From: Paragordius varius
Lineage: Eukaryota > Nematomorpha
Reading direction: 5' to 3'
NCBI GenBank assembly: GCA_964247055.1
Contig: OZ176056.1
Coordinates: 5,828,001-5,892,000 of the forward strand
Length of the DNA: 64,000 bases
The notes beneath the pieces were generated by a model. It was not told the origin of the DNA. It worked only from the letters and a program-made list of their open reading frames with translations, and ran no database searches. Positions 21,935-35,500 of this stretch are shown here, piece by piece; within the stretch, counting starts at the first letter, position 1; each line of letters starts with the position of its first letter. The translations under genes were made by a program, and so were the position numbers.

Positions 21935-24900
21935 CGGGAGGATCCGGGGAAGGATTGGTATCATCATTATTAATATTTTTATCATTAGGACCATGAGAGG
22001 GGTGGTTATGATATTATCATTAGTATCGTTCTGTTGTTCCGATCACAACACTTCTGGTCAGATAGCTTAAATTCATCTGGACCTTCTTTTCGCGCTCTTA
22101 ATTAATCAGTATGTTTTCGTAAAAACTTACCTCTATCTTCGATATTGTATGACAATAATCCAGTCCGCTTTACTACTTTTCCTTCTCGCCATCCGGCTTC
22201 TGACACATTCTTTATAAATACTTTCTCACCTGAAACGAACTCAAGCATACAATCTGAGGTACGATCAATATAATCCGTTGGTTTTCCTTTCATCCAGGAC
22301 AGCAGTGTCGGTAAATTTCGCTTTTGAAATAGTCGTGCAGGTGTCTCATTTATACCAGTGTGATGTGATCTGAGCCTAGAATACCTGGTTTAACCGGCGT
22401 TCTGGATCTGCTACTTCAGAATTACACATATAATAGTGCGTTTTCAAGGTTTGAATAACCCTTTCGACCAAACCATTTCGAATGTGGTACGGCAGTTACA
22501 TGCTTCATATTAGAGGAACTTAATATTCTTTCAATATTATCGGACTTAAAATACAACGCATTATCAGTTGCAATCATCTCTGGGGTTCCATATCGTTCAA
22601 ACCAACTTTCATAATAGTGAGAGTGTTTACTGTTTTAAGCTGTGCCACTTCCACCCATCGGGTACAGTGATTTATAATGACCCAAAGTAGAGGTTATATA
22701 TACTGCCCCGCTATATCGAGATGCAACCATTCCCAAATGGTGGTGTTCGGGTTCCATTTATAAGTCGGGATTATTGCAATGTTGAACCGTGACTTTTGAC
22801 AACTTGAACATCTTACCCATTTTTCGATATCCTGGTTCAATTTGGACCAAAACACACTAGTCTTATCTATTGCTTTCATGGAGTGGATACGGGTGACCTT
22901 TATGAAGATAAGTAAGATCGACCCTCATGCTTTAAGGAACAATAAGACGGTCACCTAAATATAGAGGGCCGTCTTATTGTTCGATATTATATTTCATTGG
23001 TTTTGATTAGAGGTTAATGGTCTGTTATGATATCGATTTTCTACCATATAAAAATGTTTTAAATTTCTCTAGGGACAATAAAATGGCTTTTGCCTCTTTT
23101 TCTATAACCGAAGAATTTTTTTCAGCTGGGGAACATTTTTTTGAAAAATATGCAATAAGTCGTTTACTTTCCGACGTCTTGTGCGACAGGATGGCTCACG
23201 AACCCCTCACCAGATGCACCTGTTTCTAATATAAGGTAGAGCCTTGGGTTAAAAGAAAAAGAGACGGGTGTTATTTCCTATTAAGAACTTAGCCCTTTCA
23301 AAAATATTTTGATTTACGTAGGTCCAACACCATTTGTTTTGGGAACGAGCTAGCTGAGGAAGTACGTTGTCAATATGAAGTATAACGTGAATGAAAGTTT
23401 AAAAAGCCCAAAAACAATCGGAGACTTGTTTTATCTTTAGGGGCTGAACACTTCGAACGGCCTTATTATAAATGCTCGCAGGTTTTATACTTTTTTTCTG
23501 ATATAGTAAGCCCCAAATATTCAACTTCCTGTTGAAAAAGAATTTACCCATTCGTTTTATTCCTTCAAATTGTGTTAGGTTTCTATAATAGTCCTCATTA
23601 TTTCCGTAACAATTCGCTGTTCCCTTACAATCCCCTAATAACTTATCCATGATCTGTTGGAATATACTAGGCGCACACGACAGAAGGGAGCCTAGTCTGT
23701 TTAATTAAGATTCCGGGTGCACTGTAATTTGAAGATTAACATCTTTTAAATTTAATGATGAAAACGTCTTATGTAAAATTTTAAAAAATCATCAAATGTG
23801 GGTATAATATATTGAATTGTTAATATAAATTTTATTGACACTTTAAAATCTCCGCACATTCTTAACTCATTATTCGACTTTAAAATGTTTACTACTAAAC
23901 CAACAAATTTTAGACTGCTAAGGGTCTACTGGTTCAATAATTTTTAAGGATAGTATCCTTTTCTCTTCACCTAATTTTTTTTATAGGCTAAGAGAACCTT
24001 TCTAGCCGGAAATTCCCGGCCCCTACTATTGTTTTCTAAAAATATCTTTATCGGTTCCCCTTTCCAACAACCTAATTTGTATTCAAATAACTTAAATTCT
24101 TTTGTATATATCGGTTGTGTGATATAATTTATTAATAAATAATTCATTAGGCAATGGGATATTGAATAGCTGGATCCCATCCATGCCAAATATTAGAGGA
24201 TGATGTCTTTTTGTAATTAAGCACTTTGTTATCTTTGTTACTTTATAATTCAAGAGTTAGTTGTTTATTCTATTACATGCAAAGGATTATTATCATATGT
24301 GTTGTCTTAAAATTAATGGGTTTTATTTTAGGCTTCTCTATGCTAAAATTTATTAACGATATGTCGGCCATTGGGTGTTCGACGTGGGTTGAGTTTATTT
24401 TTACATTTATTTAATTTTACTATATTATTCACAGGCATATTTGTTATGGCATTGGATGCCACAATGATTTCTGCCGTGACTCTTGAAGCATTCCTTCCCA
24501 AAAGCTGGGCAGCATCCGTATTTGTGGATGCGACCACTTTTGAAACACGGTTTTACAATAGATTTGCGTTTAACCAGATATTTCATTATTCATTTTAATA
24601 ATACCATCATTATAGCTCTCATTATTATTACCATCATTATAGCTTTCATTATTATGACCATTATTATTACTTTCTATACTATCATTATTTTATATCGCTC
24701 TCACTGAGTTCGCTTAGGCGAGAATTTGCTTATGCTAAAGCCAAATTTAGAACCTTATTTAACCCTAATGGTGTATCATTGTCTAATGTCTTCGGGTAAC
24801 TGCCAAGTAATTTTTCATCTAGTTGTTTTTCCATCAAACCACATATGAATATTTCCCGTATTAGCTCGTCGATGTAACCTTTGAATTGGCATGCGGCAGC

Positions 24901-24944
24901 TAAATTCTTGAGTTCTATTTGGCTTTAGCACAAAAAATTTCGAC
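21935..24944 (-). mobile_element. Ty3/Gypsy fossil, left copy of a head-to-head pair
   Basis: On the minus strand, from 24,944 downward, recognisable parts come in Gypsy order: capsid-like gag ('LAAACQFKGYIDELIREIF'), a zinc-knuckle region, RT/RNase H remnants and integrase-like sequence with a zinc-binding 'CSSCQKS' and 'LHLDIAG' core near 22,700-22,880. An integrase C-terminal segment follows near 22,100-22,290. No LTRs were recognised. It is broken in many places and clearly old. From about 24,712 to 21,935 it mirrors the copy on the right. Confidence 0.85.
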
Positions 24945-27900
24945 TGGAAGCGAACTCAGTGAGAGCGATATATAATAAAGATAATATAGAAAGTAATAAA
25001 ATGGTAATAATAATCAAAGCTATAATGATGGTAATATTAATATGACAGATAATAATGAAACATCTGGTAAATCGCAAATCTAGCGTAAAACCGTGTTTCA
25101 AAAGCGGTTGCATCTACGGATGCTGCCCAGGTTTTGGCAAGGAATGCTCCAAATGTCACGGCAAAAATCATTTTGGCAGCCAATGCCAGAATAAATAGCC
25201 AGCAATAACTGCTATTTGAATAATGAAGTAAAAAAACCTAAAATAAATGTAAAAACAAACTCGACCCATGTCGAAATGTTATTCGACACGAAGGCCGACA
25301 TATCGTTAATAAGTTTTAGCACATTTAAGATAGGAAAACCTAAAATAAAACCCATTACTTTTAAGACAAACATATATGATAATAATCCTTTACACGTAAT
25401 AGAAGAGACACTTGAATTATAAAGTAACAAAGATAACAAAGTGCTTTATTACAAAAAGACATCTTCCTCTAATATTTATGGATGGAATCCAGCTATTCAA
25501 TATCCATTGCCTAATAAATTATATATTAATTAATTATATCACACAACCGATATTTACAAAAAATTTAAGTCAATATTTGAATACAAATTGGGTTGTTGGA
25601 AAGGGGAACCGATAAAGATATTTTTAGAAAACAATAATGGGGGCCGGGAATTTCAGGCTAGAAAGGTTCTCTTAGCCTTACAAAAAATTTAAGTGAAAAG
25701 AAATAGATAGTATCCTTAAAAATTATTGAACCTGTAGACCCTAAGCATTCTAAAATTTGTTGGTCCAGTTAGTAAACATATTAAAGTCGAATAATGAGTT
25801 AAGAATGTGCGGAGATTTTAAAATGTCAATATATATATTAACAATTCAATATATAATACCCACATTTGATGATTTGATTTCCAAAATTTCACATGACGTT
25901 TTCAACAATAGATTTAAAAGGTGCTTATCTTCAAATTCCAGTGCACCAATCTCAAAATCTTCTTACAACAAATACAAATCTTGGTTTTTTTAAATATACT
26001 AGGCTCCCTTCTGTCGTGTGCACCTAGTATTTTACAACAGATCATGGATGAGCTATTAGAAGATTTAAGGGAACAGCGGTCTACTTAGATGATGTAATTG
26101 TTACGGGGAACGGACGAGAAGCATTAGAGAAACCTAACACAAGTATTTGAAAGAATAGAACGAATGGGTCTTAAATTCTTTTTCAATAGGAAGTAAAATA
26201 TCTGGGGTTTACTATATCAGAAAAAATATAAAACCTTCGAGCAGTAAGATTAAGACCATGTGCCCAGCCCCTAAAGATAAAACAAGCTTCCGATCGTTTT
26301 TGGGCCTTTTTAACTTTGATTCACGATTTACACCTTCGCTAAATACAATTGTCAACGAACTTCATCAGCTAGAGCTGGTTCCCAAAAGAAATGGTGTTGG
26401 ACAGATGTACATCAAAATATTTTTGAAAGCTAAGTTCTTAATAGGGAATAACACCCGTCTCTTTCCTTTTAACTCAAGACTCTCCTTATCTGAGAAAGGG
26501 TTCGGGGCCATCCTGTCGCACAAGACGTTGGAAGGTAAAGGACCCATTGTATATTTTTCAAAAAAATGTTACCCTGCTGAAAAAAAATATTCGGTTATAG
26601 AAAAAAGGCAAAAGCCATTGTATTGGCCCTAGAGAAATTCAAATGTATGGTAGAAAATTCGATATCAGAACAGACCATAAACCTATTATCAAATTATTCG
26701 GGCATCAACGTATATTAAGCGAGCTAAACAATAGTACTTTACTAAAAACATCCATTTTCGACTTCAAAATAATGTACTACCCGGGAACCGAAAAAGCAGG
26801 CTCACTATCAAGACTACCAACTGAGATAACTGAAGGTTGTGACGAGGATATAGCGCAGGAGGGCCGGTTGCTATGGTGTCAGGAGTTAAATTAAAACACG
26901 GACAGGGTGCTTAAGGAAACTATGAGCGATGAAGTGTGTAAACAGATTAAAGCAGCCCGAAAGACCAATGTGGGGTACAGTCCTATAAACTACTAAGAAA
27001 TGATATCGAACAATAAGACAGCCTTTTTATATCTAGGTGATTGTCTTATTGTTTCTTAAAGCATGAGGGTTGATATTCTTACTCATCTTTAAAAAGGTCA
27101 CCCTGGTATCCAGTCCATGAAAGCGTTAGGTAAGACTGGTGTGTATTGGCCCAAATTGAACCAGATAAAATGGGTGCAAAGATGTTCAAATTGTCAAAAA
27201 TCACCGTTCAAAATTGCATTAAGCCCGACTTATAAATGGAAGCCGAATACCACCGTTTGGGAGCGGTTGCATCTCGATAGGGCGGGCTGTATATAACCTC
27301 TACTGGGTCATACTTCTAGATCACTGTACCCGTTGGGTTGAAGAAAACACATCTTAAAGTAAAATCATTCAGTATTTTGAAAATTTTAGAAAGGTTTGCA
27401 CGATATGGAATGCCATAGATGATTGTAACTGATAATGCGTCGTATTTTAAGTCCGGTGATTTTAAAAGAATATTATGCTCTAATATCAAGCATGTAACTT
27501 ATGCGCCATACCACCCTCAGGCAAATGGTTTAGTGGAAAGGGTTAAAACCTTGAAAACGCACTATTATATGTGTAATTCTGAATTAGCAGATCCAGAACG
27601 CCGGTTAAACCAGGTACCGTGGGCTACATGTCTGCGCATCACAATAGTATAAATGCACCTGCATGACTATTTTTAAAAGAAATTTACCGACACCGCTGTC
27701 CTGGATGAAAGGAAAACCAAAGGATTATATTGATGGTACCTCAGATAGTATACGTTTCGTTCCAATTGAGAAAAGTATTTTTAAAGAATGAGTCAGAAGC
27801 CGGTTGGCGAGAAGAAAAAGTAGTAGAGCGGACTGTATTACTGTCATACAATATCGAAGATAGAGGTAAGGTGTTACTAAAACACACTGATTAATTAAGA

Positions 27901-28200
27901 GGGTGAAAAGAAAGTCCAAATGAACTTAATACAAGAAAGAATTGGAATCGGAACAACAGAATAATATAATGAGAATATCATAGCTAACCCCTATCATAGT
28001 CCTCTTATTGATAACAATATCAATAATTGAGATGCCAATCCCTCCCCGGACATTTATCAAAAATTCCACAATAATCAACAAACTCCTTACGGCGATAAGA
28101 TTGCGGAACTTCCAAGCCTGGAAGTACCAATCGAGAGACGCTATCCCACAGAAGCCAAAAAGCCCGTGACAGATACACGAATCACTTTTAAATTTAGATA
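24945..28200 (+). mobile_element. Ty3/Gypsy fossil, right copy of a head-to-head pair
   Basis: Plus-strand parts in order: zinc knuckle (CSKCHGKNHFGSQC, C-x2-C-x4-H-x4-C) near 25,150; protease-like 'MLFDTKADISLIS' near 25,280; RT near 25,750-26,060; RNase H ('GFGAILSH', 'DHKPI') at 26,500-26,720; integrase with 'CSNCQKS' near 27,190 and 'PYHPQANGLVERV' near 27,520; and an integrase tail to about 28,200. The gag 5' part is absent, because the centre of the inverted pair cuts it. It is broken many times. It has diverged from the left copy but is plainly the same family. Confidence 0.87.
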
Positions 28201-28930
28201 GGTGATAAGTTATGTATCATAACTTAATAGTTTTTGTTAACTTAACTCAATTTAGTTAACTTATTTGACCTTATATATGCTTTAGTTAATTTAGAATAAA
28301 ATATAAAGTTATCCTTCACTCTTACCTTAATGCATACATTTTTGTCCTTGTTACGTTAAATATGTATATTACCTTGGTAGTATATGCTTTCACCAAATTA
28401 CTGTAATATTTAACCTTATGCAAAAATGCAACCTTGCTTTAAAACTAAATAATGGATTATATTTACACTATATATTTTTTATACTACAATGAATTTTGCT
28501 ATTCAGATTATCAAAGCGAAAAAATATTAATACATTCGAATATGTTTTTATAAATATGGTTTAAAAATAAATTGGCCTCGTTCAAGTTCCATAAATTTAA
28601 AATGACTAAATATGGCATTTTTTACATTAAAATAAAAAATCAAATTATAACAATTAAGAAGTGCTTTCCACATCGCATTTCGGCCACGTTCGACTGTAAA
28701 CTGTTCAAAAACAGACGGTTTGAAAGTAAATATTAAAACGGTGTGGTTGTTTAAATAAGTTAATAATGCTTATTCATGTGAATATTTTATTATATGGATT
28801 AAAAATTTTAGTTGCTGTTGTTGTTTAACAATGAGTTTTTATGGTACATCGTAAACTATCCAGCTATACCAACAACTAAAAGTTTAGAAAAAACTTAGTG
28901 GTGAATTGCCTGTTTTAATAACCAAGGAAA
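28201..28930. other. AT-rich spacer, possible Gypsy non-coding end
   Basis: No coding segment is visible. The first part may hold the right Gypsy copy's terminal repeat, but no second copy is present to prove it. The stretch ends at the presumed 3' end of the DENN gene. Confidence 0.4.
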
Positions 28931-28940
28931 GGTTTTAAGC

Positions 28941-28946
28941 TTTATT
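28941..28946 (-). terminator. Polyadenylation signal of DENN gene
   Basis: The complement reads AATAAA about 55 bases past the minus-strand stop at 29,001-29,003, a fitting distance for the 3' end of that gene. Confidence 0.45.
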
Positions 28947-29000
28947 TTAATAAAATATTTTAAATATATATAAATATATATAATACTAAAAACTACGAAT

Positions 29001-32000
29001 TCATAGATAAAATTTGTTGAGAAACGTGGTAAATAATTGCGTTTCAAACAAAGCCGAATAAAATGGTTGATCTTCAACGGATTGTTCCAACAAAAAAGCT
29101 TCCTTATCAAAGAGCATATCTGAAGCAGGTACAGGAATTGGCCTAATAACAATACTAGAATTCGCTTGTTTTTCCAATCCAAGTATGTTATCATTATTTT
29201 CCTTATCTAATTTAAGATATAAAAAAATATTTAACAATTATTATTTTTAAACATAAAATCATAAAATAATAAGATTTCTCGAAATTGACTATGGGAATTC
29301 TATGATACTATCGATTAAAATTATTTGTAAACCTTAAAATAGGTATATTGACACGCTAATGATTAAATTCAATATGCACATAATCATTAACTTTTTTAAT
29401 CAATATTACCATCTAAAAAATAAGAAATCAAAATATTTGTAATAAACTGCTTTTAACCAAAAATATACACTTAAAAAGTAGAAATAAACTATCATAATTA
29501 AATATACTTACATGCATTCAATTGAGAAAATGAAAAATCTATGTTAGATGATAATTCATTCGATAAAAGGCCCTCAGAGTAAGATTGAAGCTGCACGGGT
29601 TTAACTACACTTGATTTAACTGGATGGCCCAATAAAAAATTTGGTAAATTGCGAAAACATTGAGCAAAATGGTATGCAAATATGGATCTTATCATAAAAT
29701 TTACTGCGGTTTGAATAGCCAACATAGATGGTAAATCTATAAAATTAGTGTAATAATTTTTTAACAAAACCAAAATAAAGAATATAATTTGCATTTTCAA
29801 TATACTACTCATGTTCACCTTAAACATATCGAATTCGCCTTTAATTTCAAATCTTAAACAATTCAAATGTACCCAAAAATAATTAGTGCGTTTCTAAAAA
29901 TGATCTATATTACTTAATATATTAAAAAAATATAATTTTGTTTAAGATCAACATAATAGAAAAAATAACAAAATATGGCACAAAACATATTTCATATAAA
30001 TAAAAAATTAAATTAGCCTGAAAATTCAAAATTTTGTTCGAGGGTTTATAAATTATTATAAACTCACATTTATTGAGGGTTAAATTGGGGCGTAAATGGT
30101 ATTTATAACATCGCTTTATATTAAAATATTTTTTCCAATTATAATTAATCTGATTAAAGTTTTGAATTAAAGTAAACCTCAAGTTATATAAATTTACTTT
30201 TATTGTCAGGAGCGGGTTTGGGCAAATTCGTTAAAATTTGCAACACATTTTTGGCTAATGCATTGTGATTAGGCAAATGTAATTCAAACCTACAAGAATT
30301 GTCAAGGGTTGACCAATTTGTCGTTTGACATGAAGAATATTTTTGATAGCTACCAATATTCTTTTGTAAAGAAAAATTGGGTTGTTTCCAACTCTCATTC
30401 GTGCTAGAGTTATTGTCAATCCTTATATCATTTCCTGCAGGTTCCATAACAAAACTGTTTGGGAAAAATATTTGACCCGTATCGAGATTGGCATAGAAAA
30501 ATGGATGGTACTATATTTTTTTAAAAAATAAGATTAGTTAATATTGAATCTAAGATTTTTTGTCCTTTAGGCTATGCCTATATTTATGGTTAGGTTTGAA
30601 CGGAAAATTTATTTTATCTATTATTCTTAATTTTAATTATGATTTAAGGTGTGCCAAATTTTATATAATTCTTAAATCTTTAAATATTTGAAGTGTAAAA
30701 ACTATGGTTGATAAAGACAATTATTTTAAATAAAATAAATGATCAATGTTGCGAGCGCAATAACTAGAAAATATTAACTTAATTTCAAAAGTGTAATTTA
30801 TAGATTATATAATATCGTTTTTTATATTTGTGATTTATCAAAAATAATAAAAATTTTTGTAACCCAGGAATGCTTTAAAATTTGGCCAGATTTGCAAATT
30901 GCATTTGAGTTTAAAATTAAATGAGTTAAAAATATTTTATTAATCTTATCAATTGCGTTTACATGTATAAAACGATAATTACACTGTTAAAACGTTATGA
31001 CAGATTGAAACTAAATTTTAAACCAATTGATATTTAATATATTAAACCATAAAAATATTTTAGATATTTATTTACTCCTATTTAATTTCAAAAAAAATGT
31101 ACGAATCTCCATTTTAAACTTATTTAACAGTTTTAACCAGGATTGCCTCAAAGCTATAGCTAAACGGCATTTTCGAACTAAAAAATACGACGAGCCGCAT
31201 TAAAATCTAAAAACAACATCGAAACTTTATATAATCTGTACAATTAATAGTGAATGCCAAAACACAACCTATAGTGTTTGTAAAATTGAAGCAATAATAT
31301 TTCAAACAAGTCATTTATAACACTTCAAAAAAGTTTTTGAGGAATAAATTAATTATATTTATATTTTGTATTTTACCAATATTTCACAAATGAAAAATAA
31401 ATTATACAATTTTAATTTTATTGAGCACAGAATATAGCTAATGACCGTATCTTGAGTACCCTTGATTTAAAACTGTCACTCACTAATTAACTAGCTAGTG
31501 TATACCAGACTGAAATTTACTAATTGTATTGTACCATTCCTTCCAAATAACTAAGGACACTGCTGTGCGCAGCAACATTAAAATCTTTTTTCGATACATC
31601 CTCATTACAATTATAGCTTGAGGCTATGGTAGTTGATTGAAGTAATAAGCCCATACAAAATGGAACGGGCGCTTGAATAAAATTAATCAAAGAGAGTGGT
31701 AACAGTGGGACATACACATGATTATATTCAAATGGATATATTAAACAACGCAGTGTTTCACAAAATGCCACAAGCTTTTCTCCATCTAATGATATACCAA
31801 AATAGATATACAGTAAAAATTAAAGTTATCCGTAGAAAAAACGTACGTAAAAATATAAAAAAAAATTTTTAAAACACAGTCAACCACACTTTTTAGACTA
31901 TATTATATATTGTTATGCAATATATAAAATAGAGAAGAATTTTTGTTTTTATAAAATAAGTCATATAGGAAAAATTAACGTTCGAATATGGCTATCTTTT

Positions 32001-32462
32001 GAAAATAATTACTTATCATTATATTTTTACATTCGTCTGTATAATTACAATTTTTACTGTAAATATATAGTTAGAAACTTTTAAATGCGGATAAAGTCAA
32101 CTCCATAAATGTAAAATATATGTTATAATTAAATAAAAGTTACCCGTTAAAAATGATATTGCGCAAAAAGCCTACAGACTATTGCTGTACTAAAAGTACA
32201 CCTTATGTTTTAAACTTATTTTACTAATTTAAATTGCCAAATAACCAGCACAAGTTTATGTTTATTGGCGCTTTCTTTCTAAAAAAAGGCCTCTAAAAGT
32301 TAGTCTACATAAAGTCGAGTTATATAATGCATTAAATTCAAACCTTTTGAAACAATCAACAATTGTTTCTCTAACAGAAGGTATACCATAATGTACAGAA
32401 AAAGATCAATGTTATCAAAGATGCCCAATACCCAAGCTATATCGTATTGAAAGATTGGTAAA

Positions 32463-32511
<49 letters not shown>

Positions 32512-35500
32512 TAATAAAATATAAAAATATGGGATATGAAACAAATAATAATTAGGAATTTCTGAAAGAGTTTAAAATTCAGAGGACAAGGTGAGGCAGT
32601 GTGTCAATTAAAGAAGTCGTATAAATTACATCAAAGTTTTTTGATTTTTAGATATAATTAACTTAATACACTGATTTTTTAAGTCTATTTAAGCATATAA
32701 AACCCTTGTATGCATAGCCTTTTATAGATTTATGGATTACTGGGACATCTTAATTGTTGAAATTTTTAAATGTAGTTATAATTGTTAAGTCATGTTGATA
32801 ATATATAATATGCATTCTTTTACTATGAAAATTAAAAAAAACAAAATATGATAGTAAATTTTTGCATATAATTGCAATCAAATTATTGATTCGATAAATA
32901 AAAAAGCGTTAATAAAAATAATTATCTATTACCTTTGTGAAGGACGTTGTGGATTTTAGCTTTAAGTATACTGCAATCATTATTTTCCGGTGCCTTAGCC
33001 CAAAAATCATTTATATTGATAGTTAGGAAACGGTAATATAAAGAATATTCTGTTTTAATGTCGCTGTTGCTATACAAATTTTTAAAGGAAGTTTCTTGTT
33101 GAAAATGGGTAATTTTTCGAATAAATTGAGATATAATGTGTGCTTTCCAGCCCATACATAAGATATTGGGTGATTTTCTATATTAAATAATTTAATAAAA
33201 TATATATTCTGTAAAATTTTCCTTAACAAAGCTCAATAAGCCTTACAATATATTTTAATCAATTAAACAAAAAAAAACTTTTCAAAATCACGGGTGATTG
33301 TTTCGTTCGGATTGATTTCATCCTATTATAAAAAAAAATCCAAACTTATTATATATATATATATATATATATATATCATAATGTGCTAAATTTATGGTAA
33401 AAAAATGTTAATCGTATTTATGGATCAAAAAACTTACCAGCTTCCGAACCGATTTAAATACTCAACCTAAATGTTTGTGTTTCAATAATCTTTGAATTTA
33501 ATAAAAAGCGCGTAAAATTCCAATAATTAAATTTTAATAAAATCAAAATTATTTATATTTAGTAAAAAATTTGATATAAAAATTCTAAAATTGAAAAATT
33601 TTTAAATATCAGTTTTGTTTAAAAAACGCTTAATTTTCACACATTAGCGTCCTAATTTTAATGGTAAAAACATATGATATACATATTTGGCATGTAAGAT
33701 ATACAGGAATAAAAATAGGCTATTTTTATAAAATTTATAATAAAATTATAAAATATTTATACTTTGAATAAAATTTAAAATGTGTCTTCGGAAATCAGAT
33801 AATGTTAAATAAAAGTGGTTAATTACGTCGCGAAAGTATGAGCCCTAGGTTTAGGTTTACAATTAACTAAAATGTGACTTTTTTAAAATGCCAATGTTTG
33901 CAGGGCACATCATCATGGGTAGGATTTTACGTAACACATGCCCTTTTGTACAACTAAGGATTTTACAGATCAATAAAAACTGGCCTTTTCCCTTAACGCA
34001 TTTTCATGCCCCGGTCAACACCGCATGATGGCAATGTAAAACATAAATTGCTATTTAATCAAATGTACCTACCTACCTACCTTGATAAAATTTAACACAA
34101 TTTGTTTAAATTGAACCATATCTATGCTGTTTGAATACATTGTATCCAATGTAACCAAAAGTTGAAACATAGTATCAAGCAATTGACGATAAATTTGGGT
34201 GTAAAATGAATCCGTTATAATACACATGGTTTCAGTAGCATATATATCGTGGATTTTTTCATCGTAAATAACATCTATGGCACAAGTTGATTGGAATTTA
34301 AATTATTGTATTATATATATATATATATATATACCATTTCCACCTCGTACTCACCCATGAACGATTTCAAATCACCTTAAATGAATTATGTGAATATCAA
34401 AAATTACTTAAAAAATTAATATAAAATAGAATAAATAATACTATGGCATGAAATATTTCATATTAATGATGAGATAGTTATATTAGCTCAAAAACGCATG
34501 CTAGGGCAAAAGAACTGCTTAATGATGATTTTGAATTGTTTAAGGGTGAATTAGAGGTGTAAATAGTATTTGGTTTTCTCTTAAATAATAATATACCATT
34601 ATTCATATCATACAGCTTATCCGTTATATGTAAACTATCCATGGCATAATTCTAAAAAAAATGAAAAAAAACAAATATTAAATTGCACACAATAGTTTTT
34701 CGAATATTTGAGTCAAAAACTTACGAATTGTGAGGTTAAAGAATCTAATAAATCTGGTGGTTTAACCGTAAAGGGTGTCTTATTTTCCCTAATGTGCGGT
34801 AATGAAAATGACCAAGACACCGATTTTGGGTTTGATACTGATATAGATTGTGTCAAGACATTAGATGTGGTCTAGATTATATTTGGAAATATTAAAATAT
34901 GGTGGTTATATATATATATATAATTCTGTATGATTTTTATTTGTACAATTAATTATAATATAGAATGTGTACGCACTGTTTAGTTTGATATTAGCTTTAA
35001 TTTAAAAAAGTATAATTTAAAACATTTTAGCATATACCTTAAAATTTAGGGTCAAAATTTAGTTATTCTATTTTAGTGTTTTTATTTGGTGAAACCAAGG
35101 ATTTATTAATCACAAATAAATCGTCAAAAGAATATATACGTTACCTGTTATAAAAAAATTTGATAAATTTTGATGATGAATTATTTTATATTGAATTTGC
35201 TGCTAATTGAAAATTAACACATTCTAGTGTTATACATATTTTTTAAACTTTTTTAAATAAGTTTTAACATTTATACAGTAATTAAAAATCGTTTAAAATG
35301 CAAAAATCACATTCTCAAAAATCTGATAAAACAATTTTAATCTAAAAAGTTGAAAGAAAAAAAAACTTGTATGTACAGAATTACCGTATTATTTTGGCTC
35401 ATAAACATATTTCGATCCTTTTTACTGTTATTATTATTGGATTCAGTTAAAATATTTGGTTCATTGGATATAATGTTTTGTTGAGGAGTAGTTACATATT

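Noticed and set aside
24226-25439. Hydrophobic frames repeated in inverted orientation
   Set aside because: They are antisense shadows of the gag/protease region of the two head-to-head Gypsy fossils.
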